Of a stretch of DNA of 33,718 bases, positions 7,937 through 16,607 are shown piece after piece. Every line of letters starts with the position of its first letter. Within the stretch, counting starts at the first letter, position 1. This DNA is from Anaerolineaceae bacterium. Lineage in GTDB: Bacteria; Chloroflexota; Anaerolineae; Anaerolineales; E44-bin32. Where the stretch lies: the NCBI GenBank assembly GCA_020350285.1, contig CP070708.1, positions 2,837,125 to 2,870,842 on the forward strand, in the 5' to 3' direction. A model generated the notes under the pieces. It was not told the origin of the DNA. It saw nothing but the letters and a program-made list of their open reading frames with translations, and searched no databases. Position numbers and translations under genes: made by a program.

Positions 7937-8740
7937 ATGTCGACATTACAAAAGATTGTCAATGGGTTTTCTATCTGGTTGTGGTGGTTGATAACCTGTA
8001 TCGCAGGATTGTTTATTGGATTGACTGCTTCATTTTTTGTTTATGCGTTGACGAACCCCATGCTCGCTGATCCATCGCAACGAATGTATTTTTATATCGC
8101 CTTTCCACTTGCCGGGCTTACCCTGGGCTTCTCGCAATGGCTTCTTATAAGGCGTTATCTCCCCCAAGTCAGAAGGTGGATCTTGGCCAACACATTGAGC
8201 TACACACTGAGCCTGATCCTGTGGATATTTCTCGATACGTTCTTTCAATCAATGGTGGATAATCTAGGTTACATTAACATTGTGGCCGTTGGTATCGCGA
8301 GTCTTCTATTGTGGTTGATCATCAGACGTCGATTTCTTAGGAGTCTCGGTTGGGCATTGGCAAGCTTCATTGGGTTGTTCACATTTTTCTATACGATACG
8401 AATTGTTGGATACGATCTCGGGCAATCCTCTGGACTGTATATCATTGGTGACCACATTACTTTTGCCTTTTCCACTGGATTACCTTCAGGGATTGCGTCA
8501 GGTATCTTGGTGGTCCTGTTGCTGGGGCCGGTATTGACCCGAGATTCGACCCTGGTCGAAGGATTAGCGAGGCTATCAGAGGTCAGCAAGTTTTCGACGA
8601 GACCAGATCTCAGAGAGAGCGAGGCCCCGTCATCGGAACCAAGTTTTGCTAAGCTCCTGCTTGTAAAAATCGGACTTCCACTACTCACGATTGGAGTCTT
8701 GGTACTCATTCTGTGGATAACAGGCTCATCCTCTCCATAG
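7937..8740 (+). CDS. Polytopic membrane protein of unknown function
   Basis: This 267-residue protein has about seven hydrophobic helices (near residues 10-36, 49-70, 80-101, 108-125, 130-150, 168-198 and 236-262). A polar, Ser/Glu-rich linker at about 207-233 precedes the last helix. I see no catalytic or transport motif and do not recognise the family. The ATG at 7937 is supported by GAGAGGGTG a few bases upstream. The gene is followed after 220 bases by a single-helix protein and an FtsH-like protease on the same strand, so a role in the envelope is possible, but nothing in the sequence shows a function. Confidence 0.72.
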   Translation: MSTLQKIVNGFSIWLWWLITCIAGLFIGLTASFFVYALTNPMLADPSQRMYFYIAFPLAGLTLGFSQWLLIRRYLPQVRRWILANTLSYTLSLILWIFLDTFFQSMVDNLGYINIVAVGIASLLLWLIIRRRFLRSLGWALASFIGLFTFFYTIRIVGYDLGQSSGLYIIGDHITFAFSTGLPSGIASGILVVLLLGPVLTRDSTLVEGLARLSEVSKFSTRPDLRESEAPSSEPSFAKLLLVKIGLPLLTIGVLVLILWITGSSSP

Positions 8741-8860
8741 CGTTCTGAGAACAGCAAGCCTGAAATCATACCCTTAAAATACATGGTTGGAATTAGCAAT
8801 TGGGCCTTTTCCCGTGCATAGAAACTGGTCGAAATTGAACCCCTAACACCACTTCCCTGA

Positions 8861-8879
8861 CTGTAAGCATACTGTAAGC
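8861..8879 (+). promoter_or_regulatory. Tandem CTGTAAGC direct repeat with 11-bp spacing
   Basis: CTGTAAGC occurs at 8861-8868 and again at 8872-8879, separated by ATA, giving an 11-bp repeat period. That is the layout of OmpR/PhoB-type response-regulator boxes; the Pho box also has two CTGT units 11 bp apart. It lies 82-100 bases before the ATG at 8961, a sensible place for an activator site. No regulator gene of this type is in the window. Confidence 0.35.
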
Positions 8880-8960
8880 GAGCGCAAACTTGTCCTCCTA
8901 TACAATTCAATTAACAGGGTTGAGCGCAATGTATGCAAGCGTTCGAGGAAGCGGTGAGAT

Positions 8961-9524
8961 ATGTTACGGGGGATACGTTTTGAAGATGTAATCAAGTCCT
9001 TCGTGGGTCTGGGGATCTTGGCAGCTGCGATGGTTGCCTTTGGACCAGGGTTAATTGAACGTGCAGGTATAACGATCAAATTAGAAGCAGCTTCAAACAC
9101 AGATACCAGCTCTGAGCATCAAATCGCCCTAAAGATTGAGAACGAACTTCCAAAGATAGATGTTTTAGATATTAAGACCCTCGACGATCGTGTCCTAATG
9201 ACCGTGCTCGACTTAGGTAAGGGAGATTGGAACGAGGGTGAATTAACTAAGCTAATCGAGGTAACTTTTTATCTGGTTGAGCTTGCTCAGGATGATAAGC
9301 TACCGATCTTAACTGAAGTCTGGCAAGAAACCGAGGCAGTCACAATCGAAGCCGAGCGAGTGAATGTCTACTTACATAAAGAATCTCTAGCATGCCCATG
9401 GGTTGTAATCGAACAATACAACGGGGTGAACGCATCCTCACTTATTGAAACTTGTGCGCTCCTCCCGGGCGCATATCTGGACATCGATGCAAAAGATATC
9501 GTCTGGCTTGGGAGAGGAGAATAA
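8961..9524 (+). CDS. Membrane-anchored protein of unknown function upstream of FtsH-like protease
   Basis: This 187-residue protein is not recognised. A hydrophobic segment near residues 11-31 (KSFVGLGILAAAMVAFGPGL) could be an N-terminal anchor or an uncleaved signal. The remainder is acidic and soluble, with two cysteines (in LACPW and ETCALL) that could pair outside the cell. The ATG has GGTGAG directly upstream. It ends about 60 bases before the FtsH-like gene on the same strand, so the two are probably co-transcribed and it may be a partner, adaptor or substrate of that protease. This is inference from position only. Confidence 0.7.
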   Translation: MLRGIRFEDVIKSFVGLGILAAAMVAFGPGLIERAGITIKLEAASNTDTSSEHQIALKIENELPKIDVLDIKTLDDRVLMTVLDLGKGDWNEGELTKLIEVTFYLVELAQDDKLPILTEVWQETEAVTIEAERVNVYLHKESLACPWVVIEQYNGVNASSLIETCALLPGAYLDIDAKDIVWLGRGE

Positions 9525-9584
9525 CTGGTTGCCGATTATCTAAACTTCAACAAAAATCCGGTTTTAGAAAAGTGAGTGAAAGAA

Positions 9585-11534
9585 ATGAGCGAGAAAGGTA
9601 AATCGAAGTTCTTATCCATCGGCGATTTGATCAGGAGGAAGAATTTTGGTTTATCAAAGGTGAATAAAGAACCTCATACAGAAGATACCGGTGATCAAAA
9701 TAACGTATTCTTGACCACCCCCGATCGCCGTCGAAGCCCCCTGGCAAGTTTACTCCGCAAATTACGTCACTTTTGGTTTATAGGGTTACTGATCTTCCTC
9801 GTCCTTTGGGCCATGGCAGACCCCTCCAACTTAAACCTGCTTATGTACGGGCTAAGTTTTATCGGCCAGCTACTCTTCGCTGTTCTCTTCATGGTTGTCC
9901 AATTTGGTGCATTATTCTGGTTCATCAGCCGCACCCGCACAGTCATCATTAAACCCGGCGATAACAAAGAGGTCACCTTTGATGACTATTGGGGGCAGCC
10001 TGCCCTGGTCGAATTGGTCACGCAGTGGATTGACCTTCTTTCAGACCGGTCCAAATTTGTCGAGATGGGAGGAGAGTACATCAACGGTATCATGCTCTTT
10101 GGTGAACCTGGCACAGGAAAAACAATGCTGGCCAAGGCCATGGCAGGTGAAGCTGGAGTTGCCTTCCTGTCGGTTGAGGGATCGGGTTTCCGAGGCATGT
10201 TCTGGGGGATGGATACGCTAAAAATGATGAACTTTGTCAAAGGCGCTCGGAAACTTGCACGCGAGTATGGGGCATGTATTGCCTACATCGATGAGATCGA
10301 TGCCGTTGGTCAGAGTCGATCGGGGGTCATGGGAAGAGGTGCAGGGATGATGGGCGGCATGTTCGGTGGGATGATGATGAACGGTGCCCTCACGCGTTTG
10401 CTTTATGAAATGGACGGCATCGGTGAACCCACCTTCTGGGAGCGATTACAGGCGAAAGTATATAAGCTCCTCGGAAAAATCCCTCCAAAACGTGATTGGC
10501 ATGTCCTCTTTATGGGTTCGACCAACCGCCCAGACGTAATCGATCGTGCGCTTCTTCGACCGGGTCGATTCGACCAGGTGATAAAGGTCGAGCGCCCCGA
10601 CCGAGTGGGACGGGCCGAAATCGTTAAAGGTTATATCAGCAAAATCAAGCATGATCCGGACCAGATCAGTGTAGAGGATATTGTGGCCGATACACCTCAC
10701 GCCACACCGGCTCAGCTTATGGCTGCCATCACCAAAGACGCGGTACGCAGAGCGCTCTTCAATGGTCGTAATTACGTGATCCAGGAAGATATCGATCAAG
10801 CACTCCAAGAGCAGCTTGTCGGAATGGCTAATCCGATCACGGAGATGGATCCGCTCCAACTGCGTCAGGTAGCCTACCATGAAGCAGGACACGCGGTGAT
10901 TCAACATTATGTCTTACCCGACCAGCGCATCTCTCGGGTTAGCATCGTCCGTCGCTCAAGCGGCGCTTTGGGCTATATGCTGCCTGTGGATACCGATGAG
11001 ATCTACGCACAACCGCTTCGAAGAATGGTCGGCAAGATCATGGTTTCACTGGCAGGCCACATTGCCGTTAAAGTCTTCATGGGCGAGTTTTGGACCGGTG
11101 CCACCAGCGATTACAACAACGCACGCACCATGCTCCGCTTGCTGGCGATGCACGGCTTATTTGGGCCACCCGTTGCCGAGCTCTTCACGGATATCAAGGA
11201 GCTACGCTTCTCCGACCAACGTGTCGAGCGCTTCTGGTTAGAGCTGGAGGCTCAAGTAGAGCATATGCTCATTATGCACTCAGACGAGGTCCAGGCGCTC
11301 GTCGAGGCGCTGTTGACCAAACACGAGCTTACGAATCAGGAGGTACTCGCTCTCCTGGGCAAAAACAGCCTTCAATTAGCCAAGGATGAAGGTCTAGAAT
11401 TTGAAAGTGTGCTCGAACAAATGATCCTCAGTTCCGATAACCTGATCAACCAGGACTCAGAAACCACTCAACAGGATGTCCTACCATCGGAACCGACAAG
11501 CGAGAACGAGAACCCCGATCTTGAAGTCCCATAA
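9585..11534 (+). CDS. FtsH-like membrane-bound AAA ATPase/zinc metalloprotease
   Basis: This protein is 649 residues from ATG 9585 (GTG 9576 is an alternative start). Two hydrophobic segments at about 62-78 and 86-114 are followed by an AAA module: Walker A GEPGTGKT (173-180), pore-loop-like MFWGM where FtsH usually has a phi-V-G motif, Walker B IAYIDEID (about 232-239), and a second region of homology, TNRPDVIDRALLRPGRFD (313-330). The peptidase domain has HEAGH (432-436) and a plausible third zinc ligand Asp509 in GATSDYNNA. It should degrade membrane or damaged proteins in an ATP-dependent way. It differs from FtsH in a Met/Gly-rich insert at 245-267, a second insert of about 20 residues before the second region of homology, and closely packed N-terminal helices with almost no periplasmic domain. 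It is a paralogue rather than the canonical FtsH. Confidence 0.92.
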   Translation: MSEKGKSKFLSIGDLIRRKNFGLSKVNKEPHTEDTGDQNNVFLTTPDRRRSPLASLLRKLRHFWFIGLLIFLVLWAMADPSNLNLLMYGLSFIGQLLFAVLFMVVQFGALFWFISRTRTVIIKPGDNKEVTFDDYWGQPALVELVTQWIDLLSDRSKFVEMGGEYINGIMLFGEPGTGKTMLAKAMAGEAGVAFLSVEGSGFRGMFWGMDTLKMMNFVKGARKLAREYGACIAYIDEIDAVGQSRSGVMGRGAGMMGGMFGGMMMNGALTRLLYEMDGIGEPTFWERLQAKVYKLLGKIPPKRDWHVLFMGSTNRPDVIDRALLRPGRFDQVIKVERPDRVGRAEIVKGYISKIKHDPDQISVEDIVADTPHATPAQLMAAITKDAVRRALFNGRNYVIQEDIDQALQEQLVGMANPITEMDPLQLRQVAYHEAGHAVIQHYVLPDQRISRVSIVRRSSGALGYMLPVDTDEIYAQPLRRMVGKIMVSLAGHIAVKVFMGEFWTGATSDYNNARTMLRLLAMHGLFGPPVAELFTDIKELRFSDQRVERFWLELEAQVEHMLIMHSDEVQALVEALLTKHELTNQEVLALLGKNSLQLAKDEGLEFESVLEQMILSSDNLINQDSETTQQDVLPSEPTSENENPDLEVP

Positions 11535-11868
11535 AGAGCGTTCACCCTTCCCACCGAAATAATTCCAATCCATTATTTCCAAATGATTTTTTAGCCATTC
11601 AAGCGTTGTTTTCACGCACGATTAGGACCATCACGCCAACGAATTAGACCCCAGATCTCGGCGTAGAATATTAATGTTAAAACACTCCAAGAGTTCAAAC
11701 ACAGCTTAAGTGATCTCGATTTATCTCTCGCAACTCATACTCAATTATTCATTTCTAACCTAGAGTCGGAAGTTGAAATGTGTGATAATACGTCATTAAG
11801 CATTTAATGGCGGGGAAAGATCAATCCACCGTATTTATCCATAGGCTCATTACCAAAGGAGGAGAGAC
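11535..11868. other. Intergenic region, possible terminator and ACT-gene promoter
   Basis: It holds an AT-rich 8-bp hairpin (GAAATAAT 11556-11563, ATTATTTC 11572-11579) followed by a T-run at about 11587-11592, a possible weak terminator for the protease gene. An extended -10-like TGTGATAAT at 11781-11789 has no good -35 and could serve the ACT gene. Nothing else was recognised. Confidence 0.4.
11556..11592 (+). terminator. Weak candidate terminator after FtsH-like gene
   Basis: An eight-base AT-rich stem with an eight-base loop is followed, after about seven bases, by six T residues. The position just after the stop codon fits. The stem has little GC and the T-run is offset, so the call is tentative. 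Confidence 0.35.
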
Positions 11869-12237
11869 ATGGCCAAAGATTTAACAGTCATCTTGGAGGA
11901 TCGCCCAGGCACTTTAGCCGACTTGGGCGAAGCGTTGGGCGCAGCAGGCATCAATATCGACGGCATGTGTGGTATACCCTGCGAAGGAAAGGGAGTGATT
12001 CACATTCTCGTGGAAGATGCAGCAGGAGCTAGGGGAGCACTTGAAGCCGGTGGTTTCGAAGTCTCTGCTGAGCGCGAGGTCTTGCTCCTTGAGGTTGAAA
12101 ACCGACCCGGATCATTGGGAGAGACAGCGCGGAAGATCGCCAATGCCGGTGTGAACATCGAAACAGTCTACGTTGCATCGAACAACCGGTTGGTCGTAGG
12201 CGTTGACAACTTGGAACAGGCTCGCGCGACACTCTAA
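11869..12237 (+). CDS. Tandem ACT-domain protein
   Basis: This 122-residue protein consists of two ACT domains. The first starts DLTVILEDRPGTLADLGEALGAAGINIDGMCG and the second VLLLEVENRPGSLGETARKIANAGVNIETVY. ACT domains bind small ligands, usually amino acids, and regulate metabolism allosterically. Free-standing pairs like this one act as regulators or partners of metabolic enzymes, but no partner is adjacent. The pairing of RPG(T/S)L with the INI(D/E) strand is the family hallmark. The start is secure: AAAGGAGGAGAG ends a few bases before ATG 11869. It is monocistronic and converges on the lipoprotein gene at 12436. Confidence 0.88.
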   Translation: MAKDLTVILEDRPGTLADLGEALGAAGINIDGMCGIPCEGKGVIHILVEDAAGARGALEAGGFEVSAEREVLLLEVENRPGSLGETARKIANAGVNIETVYVASNNRLVVGVDNLEQARATL

Positions 12238-12435
12238 TTAAGCCTGTTCGATCTAACTCCAATCCATAATCTTAAATATCAGATTTATGCCGGGGTTCTA
12301 TCATCGCGTCTGCATAAGAAATCCGGCTCTTTCAGAAACAACAATATTAACCTGATAGACCGATCAGGAGGGTTTGCGGTTAAATCCGATTTCTATCGCG
12401 GGGCATCTTGGTCGCAGAAATCACGACACAACTCC

Positions 12436-13788
12436 TCACTCTTCTGGACCAACCCCCCAAAACAACTCTATGTACTCTTCTTTCGCCATCCCACCCAGAT
12501 ATAGGTCCAAATCGATGTCCAAACTCCCATCCAATGACAGAAGCCGCCGATCATGATGGCAGGAGACGAGAGCGTAATTCCCAGTTTGGTCCCAAACCAC
12601 TGACTCAACCGCTACGGAGGTGCAAAGGGCATCAGATCCTACCAGTCCATATTGAATGCCTGTGTCGGATGGTTTCCCAAAATATAAACGAGGCTCGAAC
12701 TCCTCGTCATAACTCACAAACGCGATTCCCTCAGGTAATTCATAAGCCTGGAAGATGAACCGCTCCTCCTCGTCGCCGTCGATCAGCGTCTCCGGTACAA
12801 GGGTCTCACGATCCACCCGATAGAGATCACACACACTCGCGTATTGTAAACCACTGACTAAGATCGATTCCCCATCCAGGGTCCAGCTCGCGTCACCCCA
12901 AAACCACTCTAAAGGATTTTTCAGTTTCAGCCTCTCCAGATCGGGTTCGATGGGATCGAGCCAAAGGACATTGAACCACTCCCAAAAATGACCGGTGACG
13001 ATCATGCCTGTGCCATCGGGTGACCAAACAGGTTGAGTGTACGCTGCCCGTTGAGTGATATCCCCATCCTCAGGAAAATATTCATTTTGGAATAAGTGGG
13101 TATGCGCCTCCTTTTCCATATCCCACACCCAGATACCGCTCAGCCTCTCCTCCTCCGGATCGGACCCGACGAGAGTCCAATCCAGGTACACGGCGTACGC
13201 TAGTTGGTCACCACCTGGCGACCAGGCAAGGCTGCTGATATGGTACGGGATCTCGGATTCTTCCCGAAGATCTAAGATTGTGCGTGGCTCCGTCCCCATT
13301 AATTCCACAATCACCTTCCCGTCTTTGGTGCCGAAAGCCATGCGACCATCGTTAGGTGATACATCGAAAGACGTCACCTCCCATTCTCTTGGTGAGGCAC
13401 GCTCCAGCTCGACAGCTTGAGGGTCGAGGCGCCAAACTCCCTTCTGATTATGAGAAAGGAAGTAAACTGGCATCGAGAGATCGAAACCATTCGGGATTGG
13501 ATATGGTGTTGATGTGTCGTGCGGTTTGGTTGTAGTATCTTGTGTCAGCATGGCCTGCATAGTTTGCGCCGCTATGGCGGTGTAAGTTGCAGGAACGATC
13601 GCTTGAGGGGTGGGTTGGATTGCCTGCGATGGTGCCACTTGATCGTCCGATAAAGGTGTACATGCACTTGCGATAAGCATAGTGATTGCAATCATCCAGA
13701 AACGAACTCCCTGGTGGATGGATGAGCCAACTGACCTCAATGTCTTTCCAAGACAATCGCGACACTTGGCAAAGGATGCCTTCACCAT
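12436..13788 (-). CDS. Lipoprotein with WD40-like/TolB-type beta-propeller repeats
   Basis: This 450-residue protein is probably exported and lipidated. A positively charged start is followed by the hydrophobic stretch FWMIAITMLIASAC, with a lipobox-like ASAC, and then a Thr/Pro/Gln-rich linker. The mature part has repeated strands of the PD40/TolB type: SSLAWSPGGDQLAYAV, QPVWSPDGTGMIVTGH, DASWTLDGESILVSG and VVWDQTGNYALVSC. A propeller of this kind binds proteins or ligands at the cell surface; no catalytic residues are evident. AAGGAGG upstream of ATG 13788 fixes the start. It follows the NB-ARC/TPR gene after 38 bases and should share its transcript. Confidence 0.85.
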   Translation of the reverse strand: MVKASFAKCRDCLGKTLRSVGSSIHQGVRFWMIAITMLIASACTPLSDDQVAPSQAIQPTPQAIVPATYTAIAAQTMQAMLTQDTTTKPHDTSTPYPIPNGFDLSMPVYFLSHNQKGVWRLDPQAVELERASPREWEVTSFDVSPNDGRMAFGTKDGKVIVELMGTEPRTILDLREESEIPYHISSLAWSPGGDQLAYAVYLDWTLVGSDPEEERLSGIWVWDMEKEAHTHLFQNEYFPEDGDITQRAAYTQPVWSPDGTGMIVTGHFWEWFNVLWLDPIEPDLERLKLKNPLEWFWGDASWTLDGESILVSGLQYASVCDLYRVDRETLVPETLIDGDEEERFIFQAYELPEGIAFVSYDEEFEPRLYFGKPSDTGIQYGLVGSDALCTSVAVESVVWDQTGNYALVSCHHDRRLLSLDGSLDIDLDLYLGGMAKEEYIELFWGVGPEE

Positions 13789-13826
13789 AGGTTGGCCTCC
13801 TTGAAATTCTTACTCCCCATGTCCTC

Positions 13827-16607
13827 TTACCTACCTTCCCCATTATCTCCTTGGGCTTCAGCTATTCGAGCCAACCCTGACGAAGCTATCGTAATGTACT
13901 GTTGTAGATCGATTTCTTCTGCCACTTCAAGTGATTTCTCGAAGTCCGCCTCGGCTTTTTCCCAATCTTGGCGTTTGAGATAAAGCTCACCACGATTGCT
14001 CAAAACGATGCTGATAAATCGACGATGACCCATCTCTCTGGCAAATTCGAGAGCTTCAGTCAAAAACGTCTCCCCTCGATCAAGATCGTCTCTCTCCCTG
14101 GCCAACACACCTAGGTTTGTGAGAAGCAACGTCGTATATTCACGATGCCCAATCTGTCGAGCAAGATCGAGGCCTTCCTGTAGATAACCTTCCGCGACAT
14201 CCTGGTCTCCACGTGTCGTTGCCATACCACCCAGATTCGCCAGTAAGTGGCTGATCCGTGCGCGATCCTCCATCTCTCGAGCCAGTGAAAGAGCCTCTAA
14301 GAAATAACCCTCCGCCTGCTTTTCATCTCCACGATCACTTGCCAGCGCACCCAAATTTGTCAGCAAGAAGCTGATGACTTTGCGATTCCCTTCTGCGCGT
14401 GCCAGTTCAAGACTCTCCTGAAAATAAATATCTGCTTCCTCCAGCGCCCCACCTCGAGCTAACACGACACCGAGGTTCATTAATAGTGAGCTTATGTGGG
14501 GATCTTCGACCTCACGAGCCAGGGCTAAGCCCTCTAAAAAGTACATCTCTGCCTGATCGATGTCCCCCCGACTGAACGCCAAAGTTCCTAAGTTTGATAG
14601 AAGAGCGCTAATTCTAGCTCGCTGATCCGACTCCCTAGCTATGTTCAAGCCTTGTAGATAATGATCTTCCGCTTCTTGATAATCCCCTCGGCTAAAAGCG
14701 ACGACACCGAGTCCTTGAAGTAAGGCACACATGCTTTTCAGATTGTTTATTTCGTGTGCCCGTTCTAACCCCTCTTGATAGTAAGCCTTTGCAATTCGAT
14801 AATCACCTCGCCGTTGAGCCATCCTTCCTAGGTTTTCCAATGCGGTTGATAATCCATGCATGTCATCGATCTTTCGTGCCGCTTTTTCCGCCCTGGTCAG
14901 ATGATCTTGAGCCTGGGCTAAGAGCCCAACCGCCTCCAAGTATGGGTAGAACGCGTTTACGCCTGTAATCAACTGTGGATGCAACTTTCGCTCAAAGGCC
15001 ACCTTAAGCGCAGCAAGAATATTCTGAGTCTCAATCTCGAGCGCAGGGAAATCCTTGTCATGCGCCGTAATATATCCGACAAAGTAATCCACAAATCTCC
15101 CAAATGCAGCCTCATCCTTCAGCTCTAGGCAGGCATATTCGGAAATCGAACGGTTCAATGAGAAGCGATCTTGCTCACGGACCTCCAACAAACCAAAATC
15201 AACTAAATGGTCCAAGACATCTGTTGAAACAGAAGCGATGACCAATGCCGCCTCTTCACTAAAGGAATTCGGTTTGGGTGGTAAGATGGAAAGCCCACCC
15301 AGGGCAGACTTTGATGGCTGATCCAATGCCTGAACGCTGATATCTATCGTGGCTTTCAACGAGAGAGGTTCACCGGGCAAAAGGCTGGGCTGCTGTTCAA
15401 GAGGTGAATGGATCTGAGATAAACGCAACCGTTCCTCAGCGTCTCTCAAACCCTCAAGCGCTGATTTTAAACGACGCATTTGCCCACTGCGAACTTCTCG
15501 CCTTAGATATCTCCCCATCAGCACGAGAGCTAAGGGCAATCCTCCAACTTCATTCACTAACAAACGGGCTTCATCCGGTTCACTGGATGTCACTTCCGGC
15601 ACAAAATGATCGAGCAACCTCAACCCATCCTTTTCGTCTAGTTCATGAAGCTCAATGGCACCCTCACCTGCCATTTCCCGGGCAACTCTGGGTAAGCGGG
15701 TGGTCACAAGATGGGCACAATGATCTCCCCCAATCTTGAATGTGAGCCCTTCATGTGCCTCCCACACATCATCAATCACGAGCAGCATCCGTTTCATAGC
15801 TAATGCCGCATGAATAGCTTGTGCCCGATCCTTCAGGCGTTCTAATTTATTGATCTCCTCCAATGGCAATCCCAAGGCGATAGCCCACTGACTGAGCAGA
15901 ACAAACAAGTCCGGGTCACGACCCAAACCCACCCAAAGAACGCCATCCTCATACCTGTCTCGAACCTCCTGATCGTGTGCGAACTCGATCGCTAAAGTCG
16001 TTTTACCGATACCTGGTAACCCGCATAGCGCAGTAAGTGGCTGATCCTCAACGTCTATGAATCGATCTTTCAGTCTCTGGTAGATCGCCTCTCGCCCGAG
16101 GATCGGGTGATCTGGTTTAGGTGGAAGCAGGTACAAAATCCTCGGCAATCTTGGTTCTTCTGGCCTCAAGAATGCAAGACGCGGATCTTCTGGGGTGCCA
16201 TGTTGATCCCACTCTTGCAGGAGATCTACAAGCGTATCTAACGCGCTCGCATGGGCATGATCATATGTGCTGCGTGCAATACCCATTTGAGCGCTTATGT
16301 AATCAGGGGATCGACCGCTTATGTATCCTTCATTGAGGAGCAGATATGGTCTCCATCGCTTCTCAAAGGGATCAGGTGGTCCCTCTGCAGGCATCAGTTC
16401 CTTGATGGCATGTCGCAGTACATCACGCAAAGCAACCCCATAACCGATCGGCGTCGATCGGTAACCCGCCGCCTTGCGTCTTGCTTCAACGATCCGTAAG
16501 CGCGCCAGAGGATGTTCGCCAAGCTGCTGGGAGTTACCCCACCTTCGTAGAGCTTTGCGAATGGACTTGCGATTGAGTGTTGCCTCAGGGTCCCCGTTTT
16601 TCATCAA
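13827..16607 (-). CDS. STAND NTPase: N-terminal helix-turn-helix-like region, NB-ARC domain and C-terminal TPR array
   Basis: This 926-residue signal-transduction ATPase has an N-terminal region (about 1-140) with a putative helix-turn-helix (SPDYISAQMGIARSTYDHAHA). An NB-ARC module follows, with Walker A GLPGIGKTT (196-204), Walker B LLVIDDVW (275-282), sensor VTTR (301-304) and GLPLA (356-360). From about residue 585 there are eight near-perfect 40-residue TPR units and a partial ninth, each with the NLGxxAxxRGD core and an A(E/D)xYfxEgL(x)LAR helix. By analogy with MalT and Apaf-type proteins, the TPRs would sense a partner and nucleotide binding would drive oligomerisation; a DNA-binding role through the N-terminus is possible. 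The ATG at 16607 has no visible ribosome binding site. The downstream partner is the beta-propeller lipoprotein. Confidence 0.9.
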   Translation of the reverse strand: MMKNGDPEATLNRKSIRKALRRWGNSQQLGEHPLARLRIVEARRKAAGYRSTPIGYGVALRDVLRHAIKELMPAEGPPDPFEKRWRPYLLLNEGYISGRSPDYISAQMGIARSTYDHAHASALDTLVDLLQEWDQHGTPEDPRLAFLRPEEPRLPRILYLLPPKPDHPILGREAIYQRLKDRFIDVEDQPLTALCGLPGIGKTTLAIEFAHDQEVRDRYEDGVLWVGLGRDPDLFVLLSQWAIALGLPLEEINKLERLKDRAQAIHAALAMKRMLLVIDDVWEAHEGLTFKIGGDHCAHLVTTRLPRVAREMAGEGAIELHELDEKDGLRLLDHFVPEVTSSEPDEARLLVNEVGGLPLALVLMGRYLRREVRSGQMRRLKSALEGLRDAEERLRLSQIHSPLEQQPSLLPGEPLSLKATIDISVQALDQPSKSALGGLSILPPKPNSFSEEAALVIASVSTDVLDHLVDFGLLEVREQDRFSLNRSISEYACLELKDEAAFGRFVDYFVGYITAHDKDFPALEIETQNILAALKVAFERKLHPQLITGVNAFYPYLEAVGLLAQAQDHLTRAEKAARKIDDMHGLSTALENLGRMAQRRGDYRIAKAYYQEGLERAHEINNLKSMCALLQGLGVVAFSRGDYQEAEDHYLQGLNIARESDQRARISALLSNLGTLAFSRGDIDQAEMYFLEGLALAREVEDPHISSLLMNLGVVLARGGALEEADIYFQESLELARAEGNRKVISFLLTNLGALASDRGDEKQAEGYFLEALSLAREMEDRARISHLLANLGGMATTRGDQDVAEGYLQEGLDLARQIGHREYTTLLLTNLGVLARERDDLDRGETFLTEALEFAREMGHRRFISIVLSNRGELYLKRQDWEKAEADFEKSLEVAEEIDLQQYITIASSGLARIAEAQGDNGEGR
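13830..14855 (-). repeat. 120-bp tandem coding repeats encoding TPR units
   Basis: The 3' third of the STAND gene is made of about eight and a half consecutive units of roughly 120 bases, seen in the protein as 40-residue TPRs. One unit (the fourth) is a codon shorter. Several neighbouring units share runs of identical codons, which points to expansion by internal duplication. Confidence 0.85.

Noticed and set aside
8743-8753. GTTCTGAGAAC small palindrome after the membrane protein gene
   Set aside because: Five-base arms with a one-base centre, no T-run and no second copy; not distinguishable from chance.
12374-12758. Plus-strand open frames over the lipoprotein gene's 3' end
   Set aside because: They are shadows of the minus-strand coding sequence, with Arg/Ser/Pro-rich, pattern-free translations.
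13830-14855. Regular tandem repeats that might be a CRISPR or satellite array
   Set aside because: The period is 120 bases, in frame with a clear TPR protein, and there are no unique spacers between constant repeats.
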